This document shows positions 25,531 to 33,470 of a stretch of 64,000 nucleotides of DNA, in pieces. This stretch comes from Lysinibacillus sphaericus. GTDB lineage: Bacteria; Bacillota; Bacilli; Bacillales_A; Planococcaceae. The position numbers and the translations under genes are program-made. The notes beneath the pieces are model-generated. The model was not told the origin of the DNA. It did not search any database and saw nothing but the letters and a program-made list of their open reading frames with translations. Every line of letters starts with the position of its first letter. Position 1 is the stretch's first letter. The stretch spans positions 1 to 64,000 of the forward strand of contig NZ_SADV01000023.1 in the NCBI RefSeq assembly GCF_006864135.1. Reading direction: 5' to 3'.

Positions 25531-25707
25531 ATGAAAATGGAAGAGATAAAGATTGCGCAATTAGATCAACAACAGCTTGAAAAACTTAATGAGCTTGAAA
25601 AGAACATTGGAGTGACATTAGTGGCCTATGATTCTTCGACAATACCATCGCAGGGCTCGGGTGCTTTCGAGACAAACAATAGTACTAACAGCAATCATCC
25701 ATCATAA
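25531..25707 (+). CDS. Small protein of unknown function (58 residues)
   Basis: The ORF reads MKMEEIKIAQLDQQQLEKL, then NELEKNIGVTLVAYDSS and a Ser/Asn-rich tail, ending TAA at 25705-25707. AAAGGA precedes both the ATG at 25531 and the one at 25537; the second has the better spacing (ten bases). The amphipathic Leu/Glu helix followed by GVTLVAYD resembles a class of very small Bacillales proteins of unknown role. A terminator follows at once, which supports an independent gene. Confidence 0.7.
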   Translation: MKMEEIKIAQLDQQQLEKLNELEKNIGVTLVAYDSSTIPSQGSGAFETNNSTNSNHPS

Positions 25708-25720
25708 TTAAAAATAAAAT

Positions 25721-25747
25721 GCCTTGCAGCAATGTGAGGCTTTTTTA
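25721..25747 (+). terminator. Terminator after the 58-residue ORF
   Basis: GCCTTGCA and TGTGAGGC pair (two G-T pairs) around GCAA, followed by TTTTTT. Confidence 0.78.
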
Positions 25748-25779
25748 TGTCATCTAAAAGTAGGAGGAGGGAGACAATA

Positions 25780-26946
25780 ATGCAAGATTTTTATGCAGAT
25801 TTACATATTCATATTGGACGTACTTCAAGTGGTCGTGCTGTTAAAATTACTGGCAGTAAAACGTTAACGTTAGCAAGGGTTTTAGAGTCTTCAAGTGCAA
25901 GAAAGGGACTAGATATTATCGGGATTATTGATTGCCATTCACCAGAAGTAATGGATGAAATGTCAGAGATGATCGAACAAGGAGAACTGAAGGAGCTAGA
26001 ACAAGGAGGGCTTCGTTTTCAAGAAACAACACTTATTCCAGGTACTGAAATAGAGATTTATGATCATCATTGTCTTGGACCAATCCATGTACTTGCCTAT
26101 TTTCCAACACTTCTGCTTATGAGGGAATTTTCAAAATGGATGTCTAATCATATGAAAAATATTCATTTAAGCTCTCAGCGCATTTATTGTGATGGTCGAA
26201 CATTACAACAAAAGGTTCATGAATTAGGCGGGCTTTTTATTCCTGCTCATGTTTTTACACCATTTAAAAGTTTGTTCGGTAAAGGCGTACATCGTAGTTT
26301 AACAGAAGTACTTGACCCTCAACTTATAGATGCGCTAGAGCTTGGTTTGAGCTCCGATACCGAAATGGTGAGTAACATTAAAGAACTGCAAGCATATACA
26401 TTTGTCAGCAACTCTGATGCTCATTCACTTGGAAAAATTGCACGTGAGTATCAAAAATTAAGACTATCTAATGCAAATTTTACAGAATTAAAGATGGCGC
26501 TTCATGAACAGCAAGGTCGAGCAGTAACAGCCAATTATGGCTTAAATCCTTTGCTTGGTAAATACCATGAGACTGTCTGCGCGAAATGTGGTGAGCAGCT
26601 TAGCAATTCTGCAACAATCTGTACAAACTGTGAAAGCACGCAAATTATAAAAGGTGTTGCAACACGGATTAAGGAGCTTTCAGAGCAAGGTACAGCTAAA
26701 CGTGCACGGCCGCCATATATTCACCAAGTACCACTAGATTTTATTCCAGGATTAGGGCCAAAAATGATAGAACGATTAGTACAAGCATTTGGTACAGAGA
26801 TGAACATCTTGCATCGAGTTACGCTAGAACAACTCGAACAAATCGTGCCGTACAAAATTGCCAAGATGATCGATTTAGCAAGAACAGGCCAATTGGCAAT
26901 TGAAGTTGGTGGTGGCGGTATTTATGGGAAGGTTCAACTGGAGTAA
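25780..26946 (+). CDS. Endonuclease Q (PHP-domain DNA repair nuclease, YqxK-like)
   Basis: A 388-residue protein. The N-terminal PHP domain has DLHIHIGR, IDCHSPE and NSDAHSLGK, which bind catalytic metals. A four-cysteine zinc module (CAKCG...CTNCES, about 278-298) and a helix-hairpin-helix FIPGLGPKMIERLV (about 323-336) follow. This layout is that of EndoQ, which nicks DNA 5' of deaminated bases (uracil, hypoxanthine) and abasic sites and is found in Thermococcales and some Bacillus. AGGAGGAGGG stands before the ATG at 25780; the frame opens earlier at 25747 inside a terminator. Confidence 0.85.
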   Translation: MQDFYADLHIHIGRTSSGRAVKITGSKTLTLARVLESSSARKGLDIIGIIDCHSPEVMDEMSEMIEQGELKELEQGGLRFQETTLIPGTEIEIYDHHCLGPIHVLAYFPTLLLMREFSKWMSNHMKNIHLSSQRIYCDGRTLQQKVHELGGLFIPAHVFTPFKSLFGKGVHRSLTEVLDPQLIDALELGLSSDTEMVSNIKELQAYTFVSNSDAHSLGKIAREYQKLRLSNANFTELKMALHEQQGRAVTANYGLNPLLGKYHETVCAKCGEQLSNSATICTNCESTQIIKGVATRIKELSEQGTAKRARPPYIHQVPLDFIPGLGPKMIERLVQAFGTEMNILHRVTLEQLEQIVPYKIAKMIDLARTGQLAIEVGGGGIYGKVQLE

Positions 26947-26963
26947 AAAATGATTTTTAGCTC

Positions 26964-27081
26964 ATCATCAAAAGTTGTGGATGACATTTGTTAAAACGTA
27001 TGTAGTTTATATAAGTTGAAGACTGGACGCTACGAGGAAAGCGCCCAGTCGGAACAGAAATCAACCACACGTTATCGTGAA
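26964..27081 (+). repeat. Family B repeat, minimal copy
   Basis: ATCATCAAAAGTTGTGGATG on the left, ACTGGACGC.../GCGCCCAGT in the middle and AAATCAACCACACGTTATCGTG on the right (quoted in parts). Like the groES-groEL copy it lacks inner modules. It lies between endoQ and the SGNH-SLH gene. Confidence 0.82.
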
Positions 27082-27158
27082 ATATCCCCTCTTGTTTAAC
27101 CCATTTTTACCCTATTTATATTAAAATAGTAATTAGTGAAAATTGGAGGAGTGGGTGT

Positions 27159-28784
27159 ATGCAATTATCAAAGAAATTTCGTTTTTTAGCGGCTAGCGTT
27201 TTGGCATGTCAATTAGTAGTACCACCAATAGGTGTGAATGCTAAGGAACAAAGAGACTACATAGCGCCAAGCTGGGTAGTTCAAGCTGATTATGTAGCAC
27301 TGGGCGATTCCTTAGCACACGGTATGAATGACGTTGGCATCATCGGGTTAGGTTACACAGATTTTGTTGCACAAGCTTTACAGCAAGATGGTTTCATTAC
27401 TTCTTATAATAAAGGGTTTGCATATTCGGGCTATACAACGAAAAATATATTAGAAGATATACAAAATAATGTGGAAAAGCCAGTGGTAGGATTTGGTTAT
27501 CAAAGTGAGGAGGTAAAGCTTCGTACATCTATTAAAGAAGCTGAGATTATTACGCTAACCGCTGGCGCCAATGATATAATACCTATTTTAAAAGAGTCGC
27601 AGATAACTGGCATTAATGCAGCAATGATGTTAAAAGCTTCCCAAGAGGCAATAAAAAATATTGCGGCTATTTTAGAAGAAGTAAAGAAGCTTAATCCGAA
27701 TGCTCAAGTTTATGTCATGGGCTATTATAATTCTTTTCCGTACTATAGCGAGGATTTACAGACACAATTTAAAATGCTATTAAAGGTTATGAATGCGACG
27801 ATAAAAACAACTGCTGAAAAATCGGGTGCCGTTTTTGTACCGACATACGACATTGTAGCAAAAGATATTCCGAGCTATTTGCCAAATCCTGAAAATATTC
27901 ATTTAAGTGAAGCAGGCTATTTCGCAGTAGCGAACGAGGCATTTCTACCAGCGATTAAAGCAAGTTCTTTATGGGATGTATCAAAATTTATTCAAGTAAA
28001 TATGAAAGATAGTACAACTGTAAAAATAAGCTGGCAGGAAGCGAGAGATAATGTAGGTGTCACTAGTTACAACGTATATGTAAATAGTAAGCTAACATTT
28101 ACACAAAATGCTGAGACAACGACGATAACCTTGGATAATTTAACAGAGAATACAGCATACACGATAGCTGTTAAAGCGGTTGATGCAGCTGGTAATGAAA
28201 GTGTTCAAAGTCCATCAGTTACTTTTACTACAGGGAGAATTTTAACCTTTACCGATATAGAAAATCATTGGGCAAAGGAGTATATTCTGAAGGCCACTAA
28301 AGAAGGTATTATGAAAGGTTACGCAGATGGTACGTTTAGACCTGAGCAAAATGTTACTCGTGCACAGGCTGCTACGATGCTTGTTAGAAGCCTAGGTTTA
28401 ACGACGAAGGAACAAGCACCATTTAAAGACATCGCAAACTATGACGTTGGAACTCAGTCAGAAATTGCAGCAGCCTATGCGTATGGGTTAATTAAGGGAA
28501 CGAATGGGAAGTTTAATCCGGGACAGCCGGTTACTCGCGCGCAATTAGCATTAATGATAAATAGAGCCTATGAATCTAAACAAAAGCAACATTATGCTAT
28601 AAAAGGAAAAGCACCATTCACTGATATTGCTTCCTACAATGAAGAAACAAAACATGCAATAACGATGTTGTATGAGCTTGATATGGTTAGAGGGAACGAA
28701 GGGGAATTTTCACCAGAAGCTCCTACAAAACGTAGCCATGCTGCGAAAATATTTGTGAATTTTAACAGTCTATTAAAAAAGTAA
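27159..28784 (+). CDS. Secreted SGNH/GDSL hydrolase with FN3 and three SLH domains
   Basis: A 541-residue surface protein. After a signal peptide (to about residue 29) comes a GDSL esterase domain with GDSLAHG (catalytic Ser), GANDI (Asn block III) and PENIHLSEAGY carrying the catalytic His; the usual Asp three residues before that His is a Glu here. A fibronectin type III domain (about 275-358) is followed by three SLH repeats with YADGTFRPEQNVTRAQAATM, GKFNPGQPVTRAQLALM and GEFSPEAPTKRSHAAKIF. It should be a wall-attached lipase/esterase. GGAGGAGTG precedes the ATG. Confidence 0.9.
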   Translation: MQLSKKFRFLAASVLACQLVVPPIGVNAKEQRDYIAPSWVVQADYVALGDSLAHGMNDVGIIGLGYTDFVAQALQQDGFITSYNKGFAYSGYTTKNILEDIQNNVEKPVVGFGYQSEEVKLRTSIKEAEIITLTAGANDIIPILKESQITGINAAMMLKASQEAIKNIAAILEEVKKLNPNAQVYVMGYYNSFPYYSEDLQTQFKMLLKVMNATIKTTAEKSGAVFVPTYDIVAKDIPSYLPNPENIHLSEAGYFAVANEAFLPAIKASSLWDVSKFIQVNMKDSTTVKISWQEARDNVGVTSYNVYVNSKLTFTQNAETTTITLDNLTENTAYTIAVKAVDAAGNESVQSPSVTFTTGRILTFTDIENHWAKEYILKATKEGIMKGYADGTFRPEQNVTRAQAATMLVRSLGLTTKEQAPFKDIANYDVGTQSEIAAAYAYGLIKGTNGKFNPGQPVTRAQLALMINRAYESKQKQHYAIKGKAPFTDIASYNEETKHAITMLYELDMVRGNEGEFSPEAPTKRSHAAKIFVNFNSLLKK

Positions 28785-28790
28785 AATAAT

Positions 28791-28827
28791 TTAAGGTAGA
28801 GGTTGTGAATAGAAACCTCTACCTTTA
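28791..28827 (+). terminator. Hairpin terminator after the SGNH-SLH gene
   Basis: TTAAGGTAGAGGTT and AACCTCTACCTTTA form a 13-14 bp stem with a 9-base loop. The T run is weak (TTTAGACGTTT). Confidence 0.7.
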
Positions 28828-28883
28828 GACGTTTACATTTGTTATTTTTATTGCGATGAATATCTAGCACAATTTAGGAGCTC

Positions 28884-29170
28884 ATTCAAAAGTCGGGGAT
28901 GACAATTGGTGAAATATATACCATGTGGATAAGTTGATTGGAGTGGAGGCTTGGCGACTCCTAGGGCTAAAATTATCAAATCCTGTGATAATGCCTTCGT
29001 GACCAACATCGTGTTGGTCCGAGACCTTGGAGCAGCAACGCGAGTGAAGCAGCAATCGGACATACCAAGGAAGCTTTGCTCTGCGCGAAAGCGAAACTGG
29101 TTTAAGTTACTTTTCAATGGGTGTACAAACATCTGTACCTGTCGCTACGCTTTCGGTACAAAAAACATCC
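28884..29170 (+). repeat. Family B repeat, left part with one hairpin module and C elements
   Basis: It begins ATTCAAAAGTCGGGGATGAC, continues with GTTGATTGGAGTGGAGGC and CGACTCC, then a module (28964-29019) with ATCAAA-TCC-TGTGAT and GACCAAC-ATCGT-GTTGGTC, then CCAAGGAAGC and two C-like elements. The right end is missing; a family A copy follows directly (29190). The two families have therefore recombined or inserted into each other here. Confidence 0.8.
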
Positions 29171-29189
29171 GCTGAAATCAGTTAAAAGC

Positions 29190-29345
29190 CTCCGGTGGAT
29201 GTCACGGAAATCGGAAAGGAGTTCTTAGAGGATGTTAGCCTAAAATCATCGCATTCATGCGATAACGGCTAACTGACCTGCATCGTGCAGGCCTAAGCAC
29301 AAAGCACCGATTCCGGACGCAATTATGCCTCGGCATAATTGATTT
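29190..29345 (+). repeat. Family A repeat with one hairpin module
   Basis: GGTGGATGTCACGGAAATCGG, the module at 29234-29293 (GTTAGCC/GGCTAAC; ATCGCATTCATGCGAT; CCTGCA/TGCAGG with loop TCG), CACAAAGCACCGATTCCGG and the end palindrome CAATTATGCCTCGGCATAATTG. This is the cleanest single-module copy. Confidence 0.88.
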
Positions 29346-29348
29346 AGT

Positions 29349-29456
29349 GGAACAGGCGTCATATTTATTACGCTAATAATGCTCGGCCGATCAATAGTCG
29401 ATTTTTCAATTGAGGAAGAAAAGAAAGAACAAGCAAAAAAACATCTTGAAAAATAA
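29349..29456 (+). pseudogene. 3' remnant of a small membrane-protein gene
   Basis: Directly after the repeat the frame reads GTGVIFITLIMLGRSIVDF, then SIEEEKKEQAKKHLEK and TAA (29454-29456): a hydrophobic stretch and a charged helix. No start codon or ribosome site lies before the hydrophobic part (first ATG at 29379). The 5' end appears to have been replaced by the family A copy. It ends at a strong terminator, as a real gene would. Confidence 0.5.
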
Positions 29457-29458
29457 CA

Positions 29459-29502
29459 AAGCAGTTCGATAAATCTTTAAGATTTATTGAACTGCTATTT
29501 TT
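29459..29502. terminator. Bidirectional terminator
   Basis: AGCAGTTCGATAAATCTT pairs with AAGATTTATTGAACTGCT (one mismatch) with TTTTTT on the plus strand and TTTGTTATTTTT on the minus strand. It serves the remnant on the left and the minus-strand yxcD-like gene on the right. Confidence 0.9.
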
Positions 29503-29509
29503 TACTTAT

Positions 29510-29797
29510 TTACGATAGTTTAGCAATAATACCTTCTTCATCGTCCAGAACGAGTTCGATGCCTGTTGAAAAAGGGTCACCATGTAGGACATCTTTAATC
29601 CAAACACGTAGTGCGCCGATCATTGCGGCTGTATTGAACATTTCGATTTGACCATTAACTTCAATTTCTGCACCAAAGCCTGTGTCATCGTCGTATGTTA
29701 GTTCTACAAGTACATCTTCAGGGCGAACGTTTTTATAGTAGGACTGTGATAAACAAATTGCATTTATAATATCTTGCTCATTAATTATTTGTGCCAT
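29510..29797 (-). CDS. yxcD: YxcD-like protein (DUF2653)
   Basis: A 95-residue acidic cytosolic protein. INEQDIINAICLSQSYYKNVRPEDVLVELTYDDDTGFGAE (quoted in part) matches the DUF2653/YxcD family of Bacilli, whose role is unknown. AGAGGA lies before the ATG. It overlaps the upstream membrane-protein gene by 13 bases, so both are one operon and may act together. Confidence 0.82.
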   Translation of the reverse strand: MAQIINEQDIINAICLSQSYYKNVRPEDVLVELTYDDDTGFGAEIEVNGQIEMFNTAAMIGALRVWIKDVLHGDPFSTGIELVLDDEEGIIAKLS

Positions 29798-30258
29798 TGT
29801 GCTTCCTCTTTACGTTTTTTATCTTTAAACATATTAACAATCTTTATAACTAGCGTTACGATAATCATGATGGCTGCAACGTTAATTAATAAGCCTAAAA
29901 TATTACCAAGCATACCCATACCACTGAAAAGACTTCCGAATAATAAACCAGCTAAGCCACCAAGCATTATGCCTTTCATAAGGCCGCCAGAGAAGAACCC
30001 ACCTTTCTTAGCTGTTGAATCCGTTTTGTTTGTAGAAGTTGTATTATTTTTATTTGTTGTTGCATTATTTTGGTCTTTAGTTTTATCCTGAGATTTTTGG
30101 AAATTTGAGTTGTTGTTATTATTGTTGTTTGAGAAACCTCTTTTACCTGACTTATAGGATTTAGCTTCTGCAGTTGGTGTATCTGAGATGAATAATGTTG
30201 CTCCAACAGACGCAAACATAAGTGTCGCTGCAAAAATAGCAGCAAGGATTTTTTTCAT
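29785..30258 (-). CDS. Exported/membrane protein with Asn-rich linker (Tim44-like small protein)
   Basis: A 157-residue protein. A signal peptide (KKILAAIFAATLMFASVGATLF, cleavage near AEA-KS) is followed by an Asn/Thr/Lys-rich low-complexity linker (about 35-85), a glycine-rich hydrophobic pair GGLMKGIMLGGLAGLLFGSLF and a second membrane span ending in a basic KDKKRKEEAQWHK tail. The layout is like small bacterial Tim44-related membrane proteins. GGAGGAA lies before the ATG at 30258; the frame is open upstream to 30387 without a ribosome site. Its function is unknown. Confidence 0.75.
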   Translation of the reverse strand: MKKILAAIFAATLMFASVGATLFISDTPTAEAKSYKSGKRGFSNNNNNNNSNFQKSQDKTKDQNNATTNKNNTTSTNKTDSTAKKGGFFSGGLMKGIMLGGLAGLLFGSLFSGMGMLGNILGLLINVAAIMIIVTLVIKIVNMFKDKKRKEEAQWHK

Positions 30259-30401
30259 TACTTGTATTCCTCCAATATAATTTTTAGTTTTGTCTAAACT
30301 AGTTCTTAGTAGTAATTTTACATGAATCTTCTCGGAAAATAAAATAAACGCTTCGATCAATTTAGAGATAGCATCAAATTTGAACAAGAAGTGTCTGTGT
30401 T

Positions 30402-30514
30402 ATCACCAATTTTAGGCATGCACTACTTATAATGTATGCTGTATATTATTGATTGCAGTGGAGGTTGGACGCCGCGCTCAGTCGGAACAGAAAACAATCC
30501 AGCGTTATAAGGAG
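30402..30514 (+). repeat. Family B repeat, decayed minimal copy
   Basis: ATCACCAATTTT on the left, GATTGCAGTGGAGGTTGGACG and CTCAGTCGGAACAG, AACAATCC on the right. The CTGGGCG stem is eroded. It fills the divergent spacer between the operon at 29510-30258 and the DUF218 gene. Confidence 0.65.
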
Positions 30515-30553
30515 AACCTTAAAAATTGTAGATAAAAAGAAAGGAGTGAGACG

Positions 30554-31570
30554 ATGATTTCAACATTATTACTATTAATTTTAATTTTTTTACTGTTATA
30601 TATATCGGAAAAAAGACGTCTTCTCAATGCAGTAGTTCTTGGCCTTTTAGGGTTGTTTATTTTAAGCACAATAATAATTAGTCATCCTGTAATTCTCCCA
30701 AATGAGCAGGGGATTGTGTCGAAGATGGGTATAGTCATTATACTAGGAAGTTTCCCGAGTATGATGTTTATTTTATCGATAGCTACGTTTTTTAATAGTA
30801 AAGTTTTACTTGAAAAAGAGGGCCGTAAAGTCCGTAACCTATTGTTAGCTGTTTTTGGCTTGTGCTTTTTTATTATGATGATTTGGTATGTATTTGTAAT
30901 TTTTATGAAAATCGAACATGAAATTTGGCACATTCTTTTCTTCTATGCGTTTTTGGTTTTTGGCTATACAATGTTTTTATACACAAGCATAATGTCCTAT
31001 GCGACTCTCTATCATTTTACGCCTGTCCTGTATGAGCCAAACTATATTATTGCATTAGGATCAGGACTAATTGGAGATAAGGTGCCACCACTTTTAGCTA
31101 GCCGTTTAGACGAGGCAGTAAAGCAATTTCAAAAATATGGTGAACGACCTTACATTATCGTCTCAGGTGGACAGGGGCATGATGAAAAAGTATCAGAAGC
31201 ATATGCCATGAAAAAATATATAGTTGACGAACATCAAATACCAGCTCAAAAAGTATTAATGGAAGATCAATCAACAAATACGGAACAAAATATGGCATTC
31301 TCTAAAAAAATTATGGATAAGCATGCTCAAGGAAAGAAATATCGATCCATATTCGTAACGAATAATTTTCATGTTTTTCGTGCAAGTATTTATGCAAAAA
31401 AGGCGAAGCTTGATGCACAAGGTGTTGGTTCGAAGACTGCCTTTTACTATGTACCTAATGCATTTACTCGTGAATTTATCGGATTATTAGAAATGTATAA
31501 ATGGATGAATGTCACTGTCTTTTTGTTCATTACATTGTTTATTGGATTAATCTTGAGAGCATATGTGTAA
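30554..31570 (+). CDS. YdcF/SanA-like DUF218 membrane protein
   Basis: A 338-residue protein with four to five N-terminal membrane helices (to about residue 155), a DUF218 domain and one final helix. The DUF218 part has YIIALGSGLIGDKVPPLLASRLD, YIIVSGGQGHDE, SEAYAMKKY and EDQSTNTEQNM with FVTNNFHVFRA, all typical of YdcF/ElyC proteins linked to envelope metabolism. AAAGGAGTGAGACG precedes the ATG. Its exact role is unknown. Confidence 0.88.
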   Translation: MISTLLLLILIFLLLYISEKRRLLNAVVLGLLGLFILSTIIISHPVILPNEQGIVSKMGIVIILGSFPSMMFILSIATFFNSKVLLEKEGRKVRNLLLAVFGLCFFIMMIWYVFVIFMKIEHEIWHILFFYAFLVFGYTMFLYTSIMSYATLYHFTPVLYEPNYIIALGSGLIGDKVPPLLASRLDEAVKQFQKYGERPYIIVSGGQGHDEKVSEAYAMKKYIVDEHQIPAQKVLMEDQSTNTEQNMAFSKKIMDKHAQGKKYRSIFVTNNFHVFRASIYAKKAKLDAQGVGSKTAFYYVPNAFTREFIGLLEMYKWMNVTVFLFITLFIGLILRAYV

Positions 31571-31629
31571 CCAATTTAGAGCTGTTTTCCATATAATAGT
31601 GGCAAGATAGAGTGCAAGGGGGGAAATGA

Positions 31630-32916
31630 ATGTATGGGCAATTTTTAGCAAAAAAAAATAAAGAGCGAATTGTATCTCTGCAAAAGCTCACGCAAACAGA
31701 AGATACATGGTTTGCGCAAAACATTAATTTAATAACAGTTGAACAAGTACAATTAGCAACCTTGCACAAAATACTATATCAAGTTGTGCAAGGACTGTTG
31801 AAAAAGAATCAACAACGACATTTACAAATTATACATCCAGAACAGACGAAGTCAATACAGGAGAATGTGCTAACGCTTTTAGCTGAATATGATGATTTAC
31901 TGCGTGATGCAATTCCACTCCCTATCTATATTTTTATTTGGCAAATTTCTTCTCTGGAGAGGTTATCCAATTGCAATGAAGTTGTTGATGATGTACTTGA
32001 TATATTGGAATGGTATTTTATTCACCAAAATGAACAGGTTGAGGCGTTTGATGAAGAAGATCTAGATCATGAGGAAATTATTGACTTATACAAAGATGCC
32101 ATTGAGGAACAGGATACAGATGCACAATTTCAGCTTGGCGAATATTATAGCGTAATTGACGGCGAATATTTCCGACCAGAAAAATCAATAAAGTGGTTTG
32201 AGTTAGCAGCGTCACAAGGAAATGCCGATGCACAATATGCACTTGGTAATTTTTATTTTGAAGGTCTAGGTGTTCAAGAAAACTATAATAGAGCTTTTAT
32301 ATTGTATGAGGCTGCAGCAAAGCAAGGGCATCCAGATGCTGCGAATAATTTAGCAGATATGTATTTTAACGGTGAAGGAGTACTAGAAAATTTGGTACTT
32401 GCGAAGAAGTGGTTCGACTTTGCTGCACAACAAGGTGTGGCAGAGGCAATGTTTACCCTCGGAATTATTTACGAGCAGGGATTAGGAATCGACAAAAATG
32501 AGGAGCAAGCATGTAGCTACTATAGAAGATCCGCTGAAGCAGGCTATGTCGAAGCGCAATACAGGCTTGGAGGAATCTATTTAGAGGGACGGTTAGCGCA
32601 ACCTAAAGATGTGAACCGTGGATTATTTTGGTATGAAAAAGCTGCAGAGCAATATCACGTCGATACCTTTTATGATTTGGGCTTTATTTGGAGCCAAGGG
32701 TTAACAGGTATACGTAATATTGAAAAGGGTATTCATTGGTTTAAACAAGCTGCTCTGCAAGGGGATTCGGAAGCTAAATTACAATTAGGGCACATTTACA
32801 ATAAAGGAGAAGGAATAGCTAGAAATATTAAAGAGGCTATAAAGTGGTATGGACTTGCAGCAGAAGCAGGAAGTGAGGAGGCTGCAATTTTACTGCAAGA
32901 GTTGAAAGGAATGTAA
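31630..32916 (+). CDS. Sel1-repeat protein
   Basis: A 428-residue cytosolic protein. The first about 150 residues are a helical region I do not recognise. From about residue 160 there are seven Sel1-type (TPR-like) repeats of 36-37 residues with the pattern A-x-x-x-L-G-x-x-Y-x-x-G and W-(F/Y)-x-x-A-A. Such solenoids are protein-interaction scaffolds. AAGGGGGGAA precedes the ATG. It follows the DUF218 gene by 59 bases and may share its transcript. Confidence 0.85.
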   Translation: MYGQFLAKKNKERIVSLQKLTQTEDTWFAQNINLITVEQVQLATLHKILYQVVQGLLKKNQQRHLQIIHPEQTKSIQENVLTLLAEYDDLLRDAIPLPIYIFIWQISSLERLSNCNEVVDDVLDILEWYFIHQNEQVEAFDEEDLDHEEIIDLYKDAIEEQDTDAQFQLGEYYSVIDGEYFRPEKSIKWFELAASQGNADAQYALGNFYFEGLGVQENYNRAFILYEAAAKQGHPDAANNLADMYFNGEGVLENLVLAKKWFDFAAQQGVAEAMFTLGIIYEQGLGIDKNEEQACSYYRRSAEAGYVEAQYRLGGIYLEGRLAQPKDVNRGLFWYEKAAEQYHVDTFYDLGFIWSQGLTGIRNIEKGIHWFKQAALQGDSEAKLQLGHIYNKGEGIARNIKEAIKWYGLAAEAGSEEAAILLQELKGM

Positions 32917-33118
32917 GTATTCTTTATTAAAAAATAATAGGTATTTAGATTTGATTATTAACGTTTTGTATACAGGTCTTAAGTGCTTATTCAGGGTATT
33001 ATGTAGGTTTATATCACTACGAATGAATGATTGTAAAAATATTAATATAACAAAGAGGTAATTACTTCAAACTAAAACGAGGAAAAAAATAAGGATAAAA
33101 AATAGAGATGATGTAAAT

Positions 33119-33151
33119 TGGCTACCCAAAAGTATTGTGGTAGCTTTTTTA
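33119..33151 (+). terminator. Terminator downstream of the Sel1-repeat gene
   Basis: GGCTACC and GGTAGCT pair with an AAAAGTATTGT loop and end in TTTTTT. It lies 200 bases after the stop. The rest of 32917-33220 is AT-rich with nothing else recognisable. Confidence 0.75.
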
Positions 33152-33196
33152 TTGCTTTAGATAATAGGTTAGATAACAGGGACTTTTTATATAATT

Positions 33197-33249
33197 TAAG
33201 GAAAAAAATGTATATCCGAAAATTGACAGCTATTTATAAAATGTATAAT
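33197..33249 (+). promoter_or_regulatory. Candidate promoter(s) of hemAT
   Basis: TTGACA (33223-33228) and TATAAT (33244-33249) are both perfect sigma-A boxes but only 15 bases apart. Overlapping them, TAAG-N15-CCGAAAAT (33197-33223) loosely fits the sigma-D motility consensus TAAA-N15-GCCGATAT. The gene starts 220 bases downstream. A left-end fragment of family B (TTATCACCAAAAGTTGGAGA) lies at 33361-33380. Confidence 0.4.
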
Positions 33250-33470
33250 GTATATGAGTGATTTTGAAAGAGTAGTTAGTAGTAATAGCTAGTAATAAGA
33301 TTGCTATTTTAGCTGATGGTAGCCCGTAGCAGAAATCAGCGTCATAAGTAATGTGATGGCTTATCACCAAAAGTTGGAGATGAATCTTCCTGATCTTTTA
33401 TATTTTTGGTAGACGAAATCAGATTTTTCTCAGCTTTTCAAAAGTACACGGCATGAAAGAGGGTAAATGT

